Assembly (NCBI RefSeq): GCF_003946555.1
Contig: NZ_RHOO01000017.1
Location: forward strand, 1-55,548
Reading direction: 5' to 3'
DNA length: 55,548 nt
Source: Companilactobacillus hulinensis
GTDB lineage: Bacteria > Bacillota > Bacilli > Lactobacillales > Lactobacillaceae
Positions 34,484 to 44,315 of the stretch are shown piece by piece. The notes under the pieces are model-generated. The model had not been told where the DNA came from, did not search any database, and worked only from the letters and a program-made list of their open reading frames with translations. How positions within the stretch are numbered: position 1 is the first letter of the stretch; the number at the start of each line of letters is the position of its first letter. The position numbers and the translations under genes are program-made.

Positions 34484-35920
34484 ATGGACAACATTTTAAC
34501 ACCTAAAGAAATAGTCGCTCAATTAGATAATTATATTATTGGACAAACTGATGCTAAAAAGGCTGTTGCGATTGCTCTATACAATCGTTATCGCCGTATG
34601 CAAGTGCCAGAAAAATTGCAACAAGAAATCACACCTAAGAACTTGTTAATGATCGGACCTACTGGTGTTGGTAAAACGGAAATAGCTAGACGTCTAGCTA
34701 AAATTGTCAAAGCACCATTTGTCAAAGTCGAGGCAACAAAATTCACTGAAGTTGGATATGTTGGTCGAGATGTAGAATCAATGGTTCGTGATTTGGTCGA
34801 TGTTGCTGTTGCAATGGAAGAAAAAGAAAAAGTTGACGAAATCAGACCAGAAGTACGACGTGACGTTGACAAGAAATTGGTCAAATTACTAGTACCTGGT
34901 ATTAAAAAAGAACGTAAAGAAAACAATAATAATATGGATTTCATGTCTATGTTGAACAATCTTCAAAATTCAACAAACTTACAAGATGCTTTGAACCCAC
35001 AAAATGGGGATGAAGATCCTGATAGTAATGCTGATGTTACTGATGCAGTTCGTGATCAACGTCTATCCGTTAAAGAACAACTTGATAAGGGATTACTTGA
35101 AGATCATGAAGTAACCGTTAAGGTTGAAGAATCACGTAAAGTGAACCCTATGAATGATCAAATGGCTCAAATGGGTATGGACATGAGCAGTGTAATGGAT
35201 TCATTGGTTCCTAAGAAGATGATCACTAGAACTTTGCCAGTCAAAGATGCTCGTGAACTCTTGATTCAACAAGAGTCAGACAAACGTGTTGACCATGACG
35301 AAATTTATCAATCAGCAATTGAACGTACTCAAAATAACGGAATTATCTTTATTGATGAGTTTGATAAGATTGCTGCTGGCAATAAGAAGACATCTGGCGA
35401 GGTATCTCGTGAAGGTGTTCAACGTGATATTCTACCTATCGTTGAAGGATCACAAATCAATACCAAATATGGTGCAGTTAATACTGACCACATTCTGTTT
35501 ATTGCTTCAGGTGCTTTTGCTGAGAACAAGCCAAGTGATTTGATTGCTGAATTACAAGGACGTTTCCCAATTCGAGTTGAATTGAATGATTTGACACAAG
35601 AGGACTTCATTCAAATCCTAACAAGACCTGATAACGCTTTAACAAAACAATACGTTGCACTAACAAGAGTAGATGGCATTCATTTAACTTTTACTAAAGA
35701 ATCAGTCGAAGAGATTGCAAAAATCGCTTACAACCTTAATAATACTAATCAGAACATCGGTGCCAGAAGATTGGCTACCGTTCTAGAAAAGATATTGGCA
35801 GACATTCTTTATGAAGGTCCAGATATGCAAATGGGTGATATTACAATTACTCGTGAGTATGTAAAGGAACAAGTTGGCAAAATTGCCGATGATCAGGATC
35901 TTTCGCGTTATATTCTTTAG
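34484..35920 (+). CDS. hslU: ATPase subunit HslU
   Basis: This 478-residue AAA+ unfoldase feeds substrates to HslV. Walker A is GPTGVGKTEIARRLA, Walker B is IIFIDEFDKIAA, and the pore motif GYVGRDVE is kept. The I-domain (about 110-240) is low in order and rich in Asn/Gln/Met. The C-terminal ILSRYIL-like tail (here DLSRYIL) inserts into HslV. Length is normal. Confidence 0.96.
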   Translation: MDNILTPKEIVAQLDNYIIGQTDAKKAVAIALYNRYRRMQVPEKLQQEITPKNLLMIGPTGVGKTEIARRLAKIVKAPFVKVEATKFTEVGYVGRDVESMVRDLVDVAVAMEEKEKVDEIRPEVRRDVDKKLVKLLVPGIKKERKENNNNMDFMSMLNNLQNSTNLQDALNPQNGDEDPDSNADVTDAVRDQRLSVKEQLDKGLLEDHEVTVKVEESRKVNPMNDQMAQMGMDMSSVMDSLVPKKMITRTLPVKDARELLIQQESDKRVDHDEIYQSAIERTQNNGIIFIDEFDKIAAGNKKTSGEVSREGVQRDILPIVEGSQINTKYGAVNTDHILFIASGAFAENKPSDLIAELQGRFPIRVELNDLTQEDFIQILTRPDNALTKQYVALTRVDGIHLTFTKESVEEIAKIAYNLNNTNQNIGARRLATVLEKILADILYEGPDMQMGDITITREYVKEQVGKIADDQDLSRYIL

Positions 35921-35931
35921 GGGGAAAAATA

Positions 35932-36807
35932 ATGACAATGTACGAACTTAAGAACGATTATTTAACCGTTCAAGTTAATTCCAAAGGTGCTGAATTAAGT
36001 AGCATCAAAAATGGTGAAGATATCGAATTCATCTGGCAAGCAGACTCAAATTTTTGGGGTAGACATGCACCAATCCTCTTCCCAATCGTTGGACGTTTAA
36101 AAGATGACCATTACTTTGTTGATGGTAAAGAATACAAGATGACACAACATGGTTTTGCTAGAGATCAAGAATTTACTCTTGAATCACAAGCAGATTCAAA
36201 GCTTGTTTTGACATTGACTACAAGTGATGCCAGTCTTGCTAAGTATCCATATCATTTCAAGTTAAGTGTTATTTATCAATTAGTTAAAGATACTGTTCAA
36301 ATTAGCTATTTGGTTGATAATCTTGAAGACACAGAAGATATGTACTTCAATATCGGTGCTCACCCTGGCTTCTCTGTACCATTTGAAGATAATCTTAAGT
36401 TTGAGGACTTCGGTGTAAAGGTTGATCCTTCAGAAACAAGAACAACTATTCCTATAGTTGAACACCAAATCGACCTTGACGGTGAACACAAAGTTGAGAA
36501 TCAAAACTTCCCAATGAATCGTGAAGAGTTCAAAGATGATGCAGTTGTATATCGTCTAAATGATCCAGCCGTTGTAACTATCGAAAGTGCTAAGTCAAAC
36601 CACAAGTTAACTCTTGATACTGGTAATGCTAAGTACTTTGGTATGTGGTCAACATATCCTGACGAAGGTAAGTTCATGTGCATCGAACCATGGTGGGGAC
36701 TTGCTGATAAGAAGGATAGCGACAATAACTTCAAGACCAAATATGGTGTTAATAAACTTGATCCTAGTGAACAGTTTGAGGCATATTTCAGTATTTCAAT
36801 TAAATAA
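35932..36807 (+). CDS. Aldose 1-epimerase family protein (LacX-like)
   Basis: This 291-residue protein has the galactose-mutarotase beta-sandwich: RHAPILFPIVGRLKDD, QHGFARDQEF with the catalytic-type histidine, NIGAHPGFSVPF with the second histidine, and a late acidic EPWWGLAD. It resembles lactococcal LacX more than classical GalM. It probably interconverts sugar anomers; the substrate is unknown. It follows hslU by 11 nt and ends at a bidirectional terminator. Confidence 0.87.
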   Translation: MTMYELKNDYLTVQVNSKGAELSSIKNGEDIEFIWQADSNFWGRHAPILFPIVGRLKDDHYFVDGKEYKMTQHGFARDQEFTLESQADSKLVLTLTTSDASLAKYPYHFKLSVIYQLVKDTVQISYLVDNLEDTEDMYFNIGAHPGFSVPFEDNLKFEDFGVKVDPSETRTTIPIVEHQIDLDGEHKVENQNFPMNREEFKDDAVVYRLNDPAVVTIESAKSNHKLTLDTGNAKYFGMWSTYPDEGKFMCIEPWWGLADKKDSDNNFKTKYGVNKLDPSEQFEAYFSISIK

Positions 36808-36814
36808 TTAAGAT

Positions 36815-36850
36815 AACAAAAAAACGACCAAACTAATGGTCGTTTTTTTG
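36815..36850. terminator. Bidirectional terminator between the epimerase and plsY
   Basis: ACGACCA (36824-36830) and TGGTCGT (36837-36843) are flanked by an A-run and a T-run, so the hairpin works both ways. The plsY stop lies in its loop. Confidence 0.9.
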
Positions 36851-37450
36851 TTGGCGTTTATAGGCTAATCCGATTGGAACTAAATTTTCTTTACCTTTGA
36901 GCAAACGCTTGATATTGGGGATATGACGTACATATACGATAATAGTTACCACTGCCGCTGCACCAGTTAAAATCCAGTCGTGCATGAATAATGTGGCAAT
37001 CGTGAACACTAGAACAGTTGTAAGACTCGCAACACTGACCATACTAGTCAAATAGACAATAAGTGCTAAACAAATGAAACAGATGGTGAATAGCAAAGGA
37101 TTGTATGCTAGTAAGATACCAGCACTAGTTGCTACAGCCTTGCCACCACGGAACTTTAAGAAAATCGAGAAGACATGTCCTACGACTGCAAATATTCCGA
37201 TGAAAAGGATCCAGTGACGATCTAGTCCAAAGAAGACTGGCATCAAAGCTCCTAAAGTTCCCTTTAAAATATCAAATATCAAAACTACAGTACCCGCAAA
37301 GGGTCCAAACACTCGATAAGCATTAGTAGTTCCCACGTTTCCGCTACCGTATTCGAAGATATTTTTATGGAAAAATACCTTACCAACGATATAAGCTGTC
37401 GGAAATGAGCCTATTAAATATGCTAAAATTGCACAAACGAGAAGTTTCAT
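36833..37450 (-). CDS. plsY: Acyl-phosphate:glycerol-3-phosphate acyltransferase PlsY
   Basis: This approximately 205-residue membrane enzyme makes lysophosphatidic acid from acyl-phosphate. Five to six hydrophobic helices are visible, with SGNVGTTNAYRVFGP, KFRGGKAVATSAG and a late NIKRLLKGKE loop as conserved active-site segments. I start at the ATG at 37450 (MKLLVCAI); a GTG at 37462 is possible. It is divergent from parE-parC, as in many Firmicutes. Confidence 0.95.
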   Translation of the reverse strand: MKLLVCAILAYLIGSFPTAYIVGKVFFHKNIFEYGSGNVGTTNAYRVFGPFAGTVVLIFDILKGTLGALMPVFFGLDRHWILFIGIFAVVGHVFSIFLKFRGGKAVATSAGILLAYNPLLFTICFICLALIVYLTSMVSVASLTTVLVFTIATLFMHDWILTGAAAVVTIIVYVRHIPNIKRLLKGKENLVPIGLAYKRQQKNDH

Positions 37451-37577
37451 TATAAAAATCACTCTCTCAGTTATATTTTTTGGTATATTGTAACTCTATG
37501 GTATTTTTATATCGAATAAAAAATACCAACTCAGACATTATCTAATAAAAACACTAAAAAGTAAAAGTAATAAAAAA

Positions 37578-37591
37578 CGAACATATGTTCC
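37578..37591. promoter_or_regulatory. LexA/DinR (SOS) box upstream of parE
   Basis: CGAACATATGTTCC matches the Gram-positive SOS consensus CGAACRNRYGTTYC at every position. It lies 31 nt upstream of the parE -10 box. The same intergenic region holds the plsY promoter, so either gene could be controlled; parE is nearer. Confidence 0.75.
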
Positions 37592-37618
37592 AATTGTTGC
37601 TGAAGTATGAGAACATAG

Positions 37619-37627
37619 TGATATAAT
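37619..37627 (+). promoter_or_regulatory. parE promoter, extended -10
   Basis: TG-A-TATAAT (37619-37627) is an extended -10 element. TTGCTG at 37597 is a possible but widely spaced -35 box. Confidence 0.55.
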
Positions 37628-37671
37628 AGTAAAATGTCGAGATTGTAATTAATAAAAAAGGAATGATATAA

Positions 37672-39672
37672 ATGCCAAAATCATCTTATGATGATTCGTC
37701 AATCCAGATTTTGGAAGGCTTAGAGGCCGTTCGAAAGAGACCAGGTATGTACATTGGATCAACTGATTCACGTGGACTGCATCACTTGGTTTATGAGATT
37801 GTCGATAACTCAGTTGACGAAGCTCTGTCAGGATATGGAAAAGAAATAAATGTATCGATCAACCATGATAATAGTATTACGGTTGTCGATCATGGACGTG
37901 GAATGCCTACAGGGATGCACGCTAGCGGTAAACCAACAATTGAAGTTATTTTAACTGTTCTTCATGCTGGTGGTAAGTTCTCAGAAAATAGTTACAAAAC
38001 GTCTGGTGGACTTCACGGTGTTGGTTCTTCTGTTGTTAATGCTTTGTCTGAATGGATGACCGTACGTGTTGTTCGTGACCACAAAGTGTATGAAGAACGT
38101 TTTGAAAATGGTGGTCATCCAGTTGGAACCTTGAAGAAGACAGGAACTACCAAAGAAGGCAATGGTACAACAATTAGTTTCAAACCAGATGCTTCTATTT
38201 TTCAAACAACCAAGTTTAACTATGATACTTTAGCTGAAAGACTACGTGAATCAGCCTTCTTACTTAAAGGGGTTAAATTCACTATTACCGATAAACGTGG
38301 TGAAGAAGAACATGGAGATGTCTTCCACTACGAAGATGGTATTCAATCTTTTGTTAAGTATTTGAATGAAGATCGAGATACCATTGGTGGCATCTTCTAT
38401 ATTGAAGGTGAGAATTCTGGAATTGAAATAGAGTTCTCTGGTCAATATAATGATGGTTATTCTGAGAATATTATTTCATTTGTAAATAACGTTCGTACTG
38501 CTGATGGTGGGACTCATGAATCTGGTATGAAATCTGGATTAACCAAAGCCTTTAATGACTATGCTAGAAAAGTTGGACTTTTAAAGGAAAACAGCAAGAA
38601 CCTTGAAGGTAGTGATGTTCGTGAAGGACTATCAGCTATCATCTCAGTTCGTATTCCCGAAGAAATTCTTCAATTCGAAGGTCAGACAAAGGGTAAGTTA
38701 GGGACTGCTCAAGCTAGATCAGCCGTTGATCAGCTAGTTTATGAGCAGATGAGCTTTTATTTGATGGAGAATGGGGAACAGGCCCAAACTCTTGTAAAGA
38801 AGGCTCTGAAGGCGCGTGAGGCACGTGAAGCAGCCAGAAAAGCTCGTGAAACCACTCGAAATGGTAAGAAAAACAAAAAGACTGACGGTTTGTTGTCAGG
38901 TAAATTGACACCAGCACAGTCTAAAAACGCTAAAAAGAATGAACTATTCCTAGTCGAGGGTGATTCTGCCGGTGGTTCTGCTAAACAAGGTAGAGATCGT
39001 AAGTTCCAAGCAATATTACCTTTGCGTGGTAAAGTTCTGAATACTCAAAAAGCAAAACTAGAAGAAATTTACAAGAATGAAGAAATAAATACAATGATCT
39101 ATACGATTGGTGCCGGTGTTGGTGCTGATTTCAAATTGGAAGATAGAAATTACGATAAGATCATCATTATGACCGATGCCGATGATGATGGTTCTCATAT
39201 TCAAATATTACTTTTGACATTTTTCTATCGTTACATGAGACCACTTGTTGATGCTGGACATGTCTATATTGCATTGCCACCTTTGTATAAGCTTCAAAAA
39301 GGTAAGGGTGCGAAAACTCAAATGCAATATTGTTGGACACCTGATGAACTTCAGGCTGCCATTAAAAAGATGGGTAAAGGTTATGAATTACAGCGATTCA
39401 AGGGTCTTGGTGAAATGAACGCTGATCAGTTGTGGAATACAACTATGGATCCAGAATCAAGAATTTTAATTCGTGTAAATATTGATGATGCTGCTCTTGC
39501 TGAACGACGCGTAACCACTCTGATGGGCGATAAAGTTAAGCCTAGACGTGAATGGATCGAAAAGAACGTTCGTTTCAACGGTACAGAAGAGGGCGACAAT
39601 ATTTTGGAAAAAGTCGATGATACAGATCCAGTAGATAATAAAATCGTTGATGATTTATTGAATAAGGAATAG
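37672..39672 (+). CDS. parE: DNA topoisomerase IV subunit B
   Basis: This 666-residue ATPase subunit decatenates chromosomes with ParC. Near the N-terminus are the motifs RKRPGMYIGSTDSRGLHHL, EIVDNSVDEAL and LHAGGKFSENSYKTSGGLHGVG. The TOPRIM domain shows FLVEGDSAGGSAKQGRDR and IIMTDADDDG. The absence of a GyrB-type insertion and the pairing with parC identify topoisomerase IV. A LexA box lies upstream. Confidence 0.96.
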   Translation: MPKSSYDDSSIQILEGLEAVRKRPGMYIGSTDSRGLHHLVYEIVDNSVDEALSGYGKEINVSINHDNSITVVDHGRGMPTGMHASGKPTIEVILTVLHAGGKFSENSYKTSGGLHGVGSSVVNALSEWMTVRVVRDHKVYEERFENGGHPVGTLKKTGTTKEGNGTTISFKPDASIFQTTKFNYDTLAERLRESAFLLKGVKFTITDKRGEEEHGDVFHYEDGIQSFVKYLNEDRDTIGGIFYIEGENSGIEIEFSGQYNDGYSENIISFVNNVRTADGGTHESGMKSGLTKAFNDYARKVGLLKENSKNLEGSDVREGLSAIISVRIPEEILQFEGQTKGKLGTAQARSAVDQLVYEQMSFYLMENGEQAQTLVKKALKAREAREAARKARETTRNGKKNKKTDGLLSGKLTPAQSKNAKKNELFLVEGDSAGGSAKQGRDRKFQAILPLRGKVLNTQKAKLEEIYKNEEINTMIYTIGAGVGADFKLEDRNYDKIIIMTDADDDGSHIQILLLTFFYRYMRPLVDAGHVYIALPPLYKLQKGKGAKTQMQYCWTPDELQAAIKKMGKGYELQRFKGLGEMNADQLWNTTMDPESRILIRVNIDDAALAERRVTTLMGDKVKPRREWIEKNVRFNGTEEGDNILEKVDDTDPVDNKIVDDLLNKE

Positions 39673-39682
39673 GTGATAAATT

Positions 39683-42124
39683 TTGGCTAACAATTCTCCT
39701 AAAATTCAAGATTTGCCATTAGAGAAAATAATGGGAGATCGTTTTGAGAGATATTCAAAATCAATTATTCAAGAGAGAGCACTCCCAGATATACGTGATG
39801 GACTAAAACCAGTACAACGAAGAATTTTGTATTCAATGTTCGTTGATGGTAATACCTTTGATAAAGGTTTTAGAAAGTCTGCCAAGGGTGTTGGTAATGT
39901 CATGGGTAATTTTCACCCCCATGGTGATTCCTCGATTTATGAAGCAATGGTTCGTTTATCTCAAGATTGGAAACTTAGAGATCCACTAATTGAAATGCAC
40001 GGTAATAACGGTTCAATGGATGGTGATCCACCTGCTGCCATGCGTTATACCGAAGCAAGATTGAGTAAGATCTCAACAGAAATGCTCCGTGATATCAACA
40101 AAGAAACTGTTGATATGGAATGGAACTTTGATGATACAGAAAAAGAACCAAAAGTTTTACCTGCACGTTTTCCTAACTTATTGGTCAATGGTGCAACAGG
40201 TATTTCAGCTGGTTATGCAACAGAGATTCCACCACATAACTTAGGTGAGGTTATTGATGCGACAATCGAGTTGATCAATAATCCAGATGCGACACTTGAT
40301 GATTTAATGAAGATTGTTAAAGGACCTGACTTTCCAACTGGCGGTATTCTTCAAGGTGCTGAAGGAATTCGTGAAGCATACGAGACAGGACGTGGTAAGG
40401 TTTATTTACGTTCTAAGACTTCTATTCAGGAAATTCGTGGCCACAAGTCACAAATTGTAATTACTGAGATTCCTTATGAAGTTAACAAGGCTCAATTGGT
40501 CAAGAAAATGGATGAAATGCGGGTTCTTAAAAAGGTCGATGGTATCGCCGAAGTTCGTGACGAGAGTGACCGTCAAGGCTTGTCCATCGTTGTTGAATTA
40601 AAGCGTGATGTTGATGCACAGGGAATCTTGAATTATCTATTTAAGAATACTGATCTACAAATTTCATATAACTTTAATATGGTTGCTATTGCCGACATGC
40701 GTCCACAGCAAGTTGGATTGGTACAAATACTAAAAGAATATGTTAAACATCAAGAAGACGTTGTTCTACGTCGTAGTAAGTTTGATGTTGAAAAGGCTAA
40801 AGCACGTTTGCACATTGTTGAAGGTCTTATCAAGGCTCTGTCAATATTGGACAAGGTTATTAAAACGATTCGTGGCAGTAAAAATAAATCTGATGCTAAG
40901 AATAACTTAGTTAAGGAATATAAGTTTACCGAACCACAAGCAGAAGCAATTGTTTCGTTGCAACTGTATCGTTTGACTAATACTGATGTGACAGAACTTC
41001 AAAAAGAAGATAAGCAATTGACTACTCAAATTGCGTCTTTGAATCGCATTATTAGTAATCACAATACATTGATGAATGTCATCAAAGGGGAACTTGAACA
41101 TGTCCGTGATACATACGCTGATGCACGTCGTACTAAGATCGAAGCAAAAGTTGCTGAAATTGAAGTTGATACAAGTGTCTTGGTTGCAAGTGAAGATGTT
41201 CGTCTGCTAGTCAGTCATGATGGTTATGTAAAACGTAGTAGTCTTCGTTCATATCAAGCTTCTGATAATGGAGATAACGGTCTTAAGGATGAAGATTATC
41301 CAATTCTAGATCAAGAAGTTAATACGCTAGATCATTTGTTTATCTTTACTGATAAGGGAAATATGATTTATCGTCAAATCTTTGAAGTTGATGATAATCG
41401 CTGGAAAGATACAGGATCGCATTTGTCACAAGAAATCGGTTTGGCAAATGATGAGTCAATACTTAAGGCATTCGTATTCAAATCACTTGAAGAAAAGGGT
41501 AACTTCTTGATTGGAACAAGTGAGAATTATATCAAGCAGGTTGCCTTCAGTGATTTACTTCCAGGTAGAACCTATAAGTCACGTGCCAGTCGATATAGTA
41601 AGCTGAAGACTGATGATGCTAAGGTAATGAATGTTTACTTCGTTCCAGATGGAATCATGGGACAAGTTTATGTATTTACCGAACATTCATATGCATCAGC
41701 TTTTCCACTTGATGAGGTTCCGGTTGTTGGTAGTAAGGCAGTTGGTGTTAAGTTCGTTAGTCTAAAAGATGATGATAAGATCGCTGGATATTTCTTGACA
41801 ACTGATGAAAATGACAAGATTGCCCTATTGACACAACGTGGATCATATAAACAAATGAAGTTATCAGAGATTCCATCAACTAGTCGTGCTAGACGTGGTG
41901 TATTGACACTACGCGAATTAAAACGTGCTCCACATCGTGTTTCATTAGTAACTAATATTACTGGCGATGAGAAGTTATCAGTAGTAACAGATACAAACAA
42001 GGTTATCGATTTGGACGAAGGTTCGCATCAAAACGCCGATAGATATTCAAATGGTTCGTTTGTAATGGATCCAGAAACAGATGGTAATCCGATCAGATTT
42101 GTGAAAGATGTAATTGAAAAGTAA
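39683..42124 (+). CDS. parC: DNA topoisomerase IV subunit A
   Basis: This 813-residue breakage-reunion subunit has the winged-helix/tower core with [18 protein letters not shown], the quinolone-determining region [11 protein letters not shown] and the active tyrosine in [11 protein letters not shown]. The C-terminal half is a beta-pinwheel of irregular repeats lacking the GyrA box. The QRDR keeps the susceptible-type Ser (GDSSIYE). The start is TTG at 39683 with AGGTGAT upstream. Confidence 0.96.
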   Translation: MANNSPKIQDLPLEKIMGDRFERYSKSIIQERALPDIRDGLKPVQRRILYSMFVDGNTFDKGFRKSAKGVGNVMGNFHPHGDSSIYEAMVRLSQDWKLRDPLIEMHGNNGSMDGDPPAAMRYTEARLSKISTEMLRDINKETVDMEWNFDDTEKEPKVLPARFPNLLVNGATGISAGYATEIPPHNLGEVIDATIELINNPDATLDDLMKIVKGPDFPTGGILQGAEGIREAYETGRGKVYLRSKTSIQEIRGHKSQIVITEIPYEVNKAQLVKKMDEMRVLKKVDGIAEVRDESDRQGLSIVVELKRDVDAQGILNYLFKNTDLQISYNFNMVAIADMRPQQVGLVQILKEYVKHQEDVVLRRSKFDVEKAKARLHIVEGLIKALSILDKVIKTIRGSKNKSDAKNNLVKEYKFTEPQAEAIVSLQLYRLTNTDVTELQKEDKQLTTQIASLNRIISNHNTLMNVIKGELEHVRDTYADARRTKIEAKVAEIEVDTSVLVASEDVRLLVSHDGYVKRSSLRSYQASDNGDNGLKDEDYPILDQEVNTLDHLFIFTDKGNMIYRQIFEVDDNRWKDTGSHLSQEIGLANDESILKAFVFKSLEEKGNFLIGTSENYIKQVAFSDLLPGRTYKSRASRYSKLKTDDAKVMNVYFVPDGIMGQVYVFTEHSYASAFPLDEVPVVGSKAVGVKFVSLKDDDKIAGYFLTTDENDKIALLTQRGSYKQMKLSEIPSTSRARRGVLTLRELKRAPHRVSLVTNITGDEKLSVVTDTNKVIDLDEGSHQNADRYSNGSFVMDPETDGNPIRFVKDVIEK

Positions 42125-42215
42125 TTTAAAATATCAACATATTTTCATATTTGTATAGTATTATTAATGCATAGTATTAGTAATATCTTTTCACAATGAT
42201 TAGGAGGACGTCTTA

Positions 42216-43175
42216 TTGTTAGACGAAAAATCAAGACGCGTATTTAGTTCAAAAGCACTGAACTATTTTGACGAATTAACGAAGAATATGAGCTACACAA
42301 AAACTGCTCAATCTTTAGGAATTACCCAGCCTGCTTTGACTCAGCAAATTAAAAAGATTGAACGAGTAGTAGGTGTTCCATTATTTTATAGCATGGGTAA
42401 GAAAATCTATCTGACTGATGCTGGTACTTCATTGTTGAAGGCAACACACGAAATTTTTGATGTCATTAATTCAGTAACAGATCAGATTCAACAAGAATCT
42501 TCTGATAAATCCGGTACGATTAGTATTGGTTTGTTGTCGACCGCCGAATCAATGGTTATTGAAGATTTTATCGTTGAATATAATCGAATTAATCCCAATG
42601 TCGAAATTGATCTTAATCTTTTAACACGTAAAGAAATCTGGGATCACATCGAGAATAATCGAATTGATCTCGCAATTATGTATTTACCAGATAAAAACAT
42701 TAAAAATTGGAAGATTTACAAGTCAAAGAAGATTATTAATGACAATATTGTCTTGGTACATAATAACGAGAAGATTTATAAAAAGGGTATCGCCAATTAT
42801 AGGGATGCAATCGAGAAACCATGGGCTGCTTATGTTAAAGATTATTATCTATCTGACCTATTACAGGAAAGATTTAGAAATGCTTTAGTTGATCAGCCAC
42901 AGGTTATTGCTCGTTTTTCATCTCCATATCAATTATTGAAGTTTGCTCAAGGATCAGATGATGTTTATACGGTTTTACCGTTAAGTTTTTGTATAGCACA
43001 TGCATCAATGTTTAAACTTTATCAAACTCCACTTGAACCTGCGGTATCAAGTGAATTATCATTTGTATATCGAGAAGATAAAGAAAAGATTCCTCGAATA
43101 AAGGAATTTCTCTGCGAGTGGGATAATTTCTTGAATGATAAGAATTATATCGATCGTTTAAAATCTTCTAGATAA
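42216..43175 (+). CDS. LysR family transcriptional regulator
   Basis: This 319-residue protein starts with a winged HTH (about 15-75: NMSYTKTAQSLGITQPALTQQIKKIERVVGVPLF). A periplasmic-binding-protein-like effector domain follows. The start is TTG at 42216 behind AGGAGG. It lies alone between parC and ppaC; LysR proteins often act on a neighbour, here possibly ppaC, but no operator can be shown. The effector is unknown. Confidence 0.9.
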   Translation: MLDEKSRRVFSSKALNYFDELTKNMSYTKTAQSLGITQPALTQQIKKIERVVGVPLFYSMGKKIYLTDAGTSLLKATHEIFDVINSVTDQIQQESSDKSGTISIGLLSTAESMVIEDFIVEYNRINPNVEIDLNLLTRKEIWDHIENNRIDLAIMYLPDKNIKNWKIYKSKKIINDNIVLVHNNEKIYKKGIANYRDAIEKPWAAYVKDYYLSDLLQERFRNALVDQPQVIARFSSPYQLLKFAQGSDDVYTVLPLSFCIAHASMFKLYQTPLEPAVSSELSFVYREDKEKIPRIKEFLCEWDNFLNDKNYIDRLKSSR

Positions 43176-43197
43176 AATAAAAAAGGGGAAATTAAGA

Positions 43198-44133
43198 ATG
43201 ACTAAGGAAAAAGAATTAGTTTTTGGACACAAAAATCCTGATACAGATGCTGTTGTTGCAGCTATCTCATATTCACACCTACAAAATGAATTAGGTTTTA
43301 ATACTGAAGCTGTTGCTTTGGGTGAACCTAACGAAGAGACAAAGTATGTCTTCGATAAGTTTGATTACAAGTATCCACGTGTTGTCACAGCTGCTAATGG
43401 TGAAGTTAAGAAAGTTATGCTTGTTGACCACAATGAAAGCCAACAAAGCTTGGATGACATTGCTGATCTAACAGTTACTCATGTTGTTGACCACCACAGA
43501 ATTGCTAACTTTGAAACTGCTAATCCTTTATATTACCGTGCTCAACCAGTTGGTTGTACAAGTACTATCCTTTGGGAAATGTATAATGAAGAGGATGTTG
43601 AAGTACCTGGCAATTTGGCCGGATTGATGGCCTCAGCTATCATCTCAGATACACTTCTATTAAAGTCACCAACAACTACTGACGAAGATAAGGCTGCTCT
43701 TAAGAGCCTTGCTAAGACAGCTGGAATTGACTATGAATCATATGGCTTGGATATGCTTAAAGCAGGTACAAACCTTGATAGTAAGTCAACTAAAGAATTG
43801 ATCGACATGGATGCTAAGAGCTTTGAAATGAACGGTAAGAACGTTCGTATCGCTCAAGTAAACACTGTTGATATCGCTGATACTTTGAAGAGAGAAGCAG
43901 AATTCACTGCTGATATCAAAGCTGAAAACGAATCAGAAGGTTACAACCTATTCGTACTTCTAATCACAAACATTTTAACAAGCGATACTACCGGACTAGT
44001 ATTGGGTGATGAAAATGCTGTCTCTGTTTTCGAAAGTGCCTTGAATACTAAGGTTGAAGATAACAAAGCATCATTGCCTGGCGTGGTTTCACGTAAGAAG
44101 CAAGTTGTTCCACCACTAAATGAAAAGTTTTAA
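43198..44133 (+). CDS. ppaC: Manganese-dependent inorganic pyrophosphatase
   Basis: This 311-residue family II pyrophosphatase hydrolyses the PPi made in biosynthesis. DHH-type motifs are GHKNPDTDAVVAA, VDHNE, VDHHRI and SAIISDTLLLKSPTTT. The C-terminal DHHA2 domain ends with SRKKQVVPPL. There is no CBS insertion. AAAGGGGA precedes the ATG. A glcU-type gene follows after an intergenic promoter and hairpin. Confidence 0.96.
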   Translation: MTKEKELVFGHKNPDTDAVVAAISYSHLQNELGFNTEAVALGEPNEETKYVFDKFDYKYPRVVTAANGEVKKVMLVDHNESQQSLDDIADLTVTHVVDHHRIANFETANPLYYRAQPVGCTSTILWEMYNEEDVEVPGNLAGLMASAIISDTLLLKSPTTTDEDKAALKSLAKTAGIDYESYGLDMLKAGTNLDSKSTKELIDMDAKSFEMNGKNVRIAQVNTVDIADTLKREAEFTADIKAENESEGYNLFVLLITNILTSDTTGLVLGDENAVSVFESALNTKVEDNKASLPGVVSRKKQVVPPLNEKF

Positions 44134-44202
44134 TAATTAATTTATGAAAGCGGATAACTTGTGAAATTACAAAAATAATTTGTGAAAAACGAATTTGTTT
44201 TG

Positions 44203-44231
44203 TTGAAAACGTTACCGTCAACATGTATAAT
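44203..44231 (+). promoter_or_regulatory. Sugar transporter promoter with cre-like operator
   Basis: TTGAAA (44203-44208), 17 nt and TATAAT (44226-44231) form a near-perfect promoter. TGTTGA (44201) and TCAACA (44218) make a dyad around AAACGTTACCG, which resembles a cre (two mismatches). An operator between -35 and -10 implies repression. Confidence 0.65.
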
Positions 44232-44245
44232 ATTTTACATCATCA

Positions 44246-44279
44246 AAACTGCTGGATTTTTATGATCTAGCAGTTTTTA
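44246..44279 (+). terminator. Leader hairpin/terminator before the sugar transporter
   Basis: ACTGCTGGAT (44248-44257) pairs with ATCTAGCAGT (44265-44274) using one G-U, then TTTTT. It lies downstream of the promoter at 44203 and upstream of the gene, so it may be an attenuator as well as the ppaC terminator. Confidence 0.7.
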
Positions 44280-44315
44280 TGTTGTTGTTTTTATTTTACA
44301 AAAGGGAGTTTTTCG

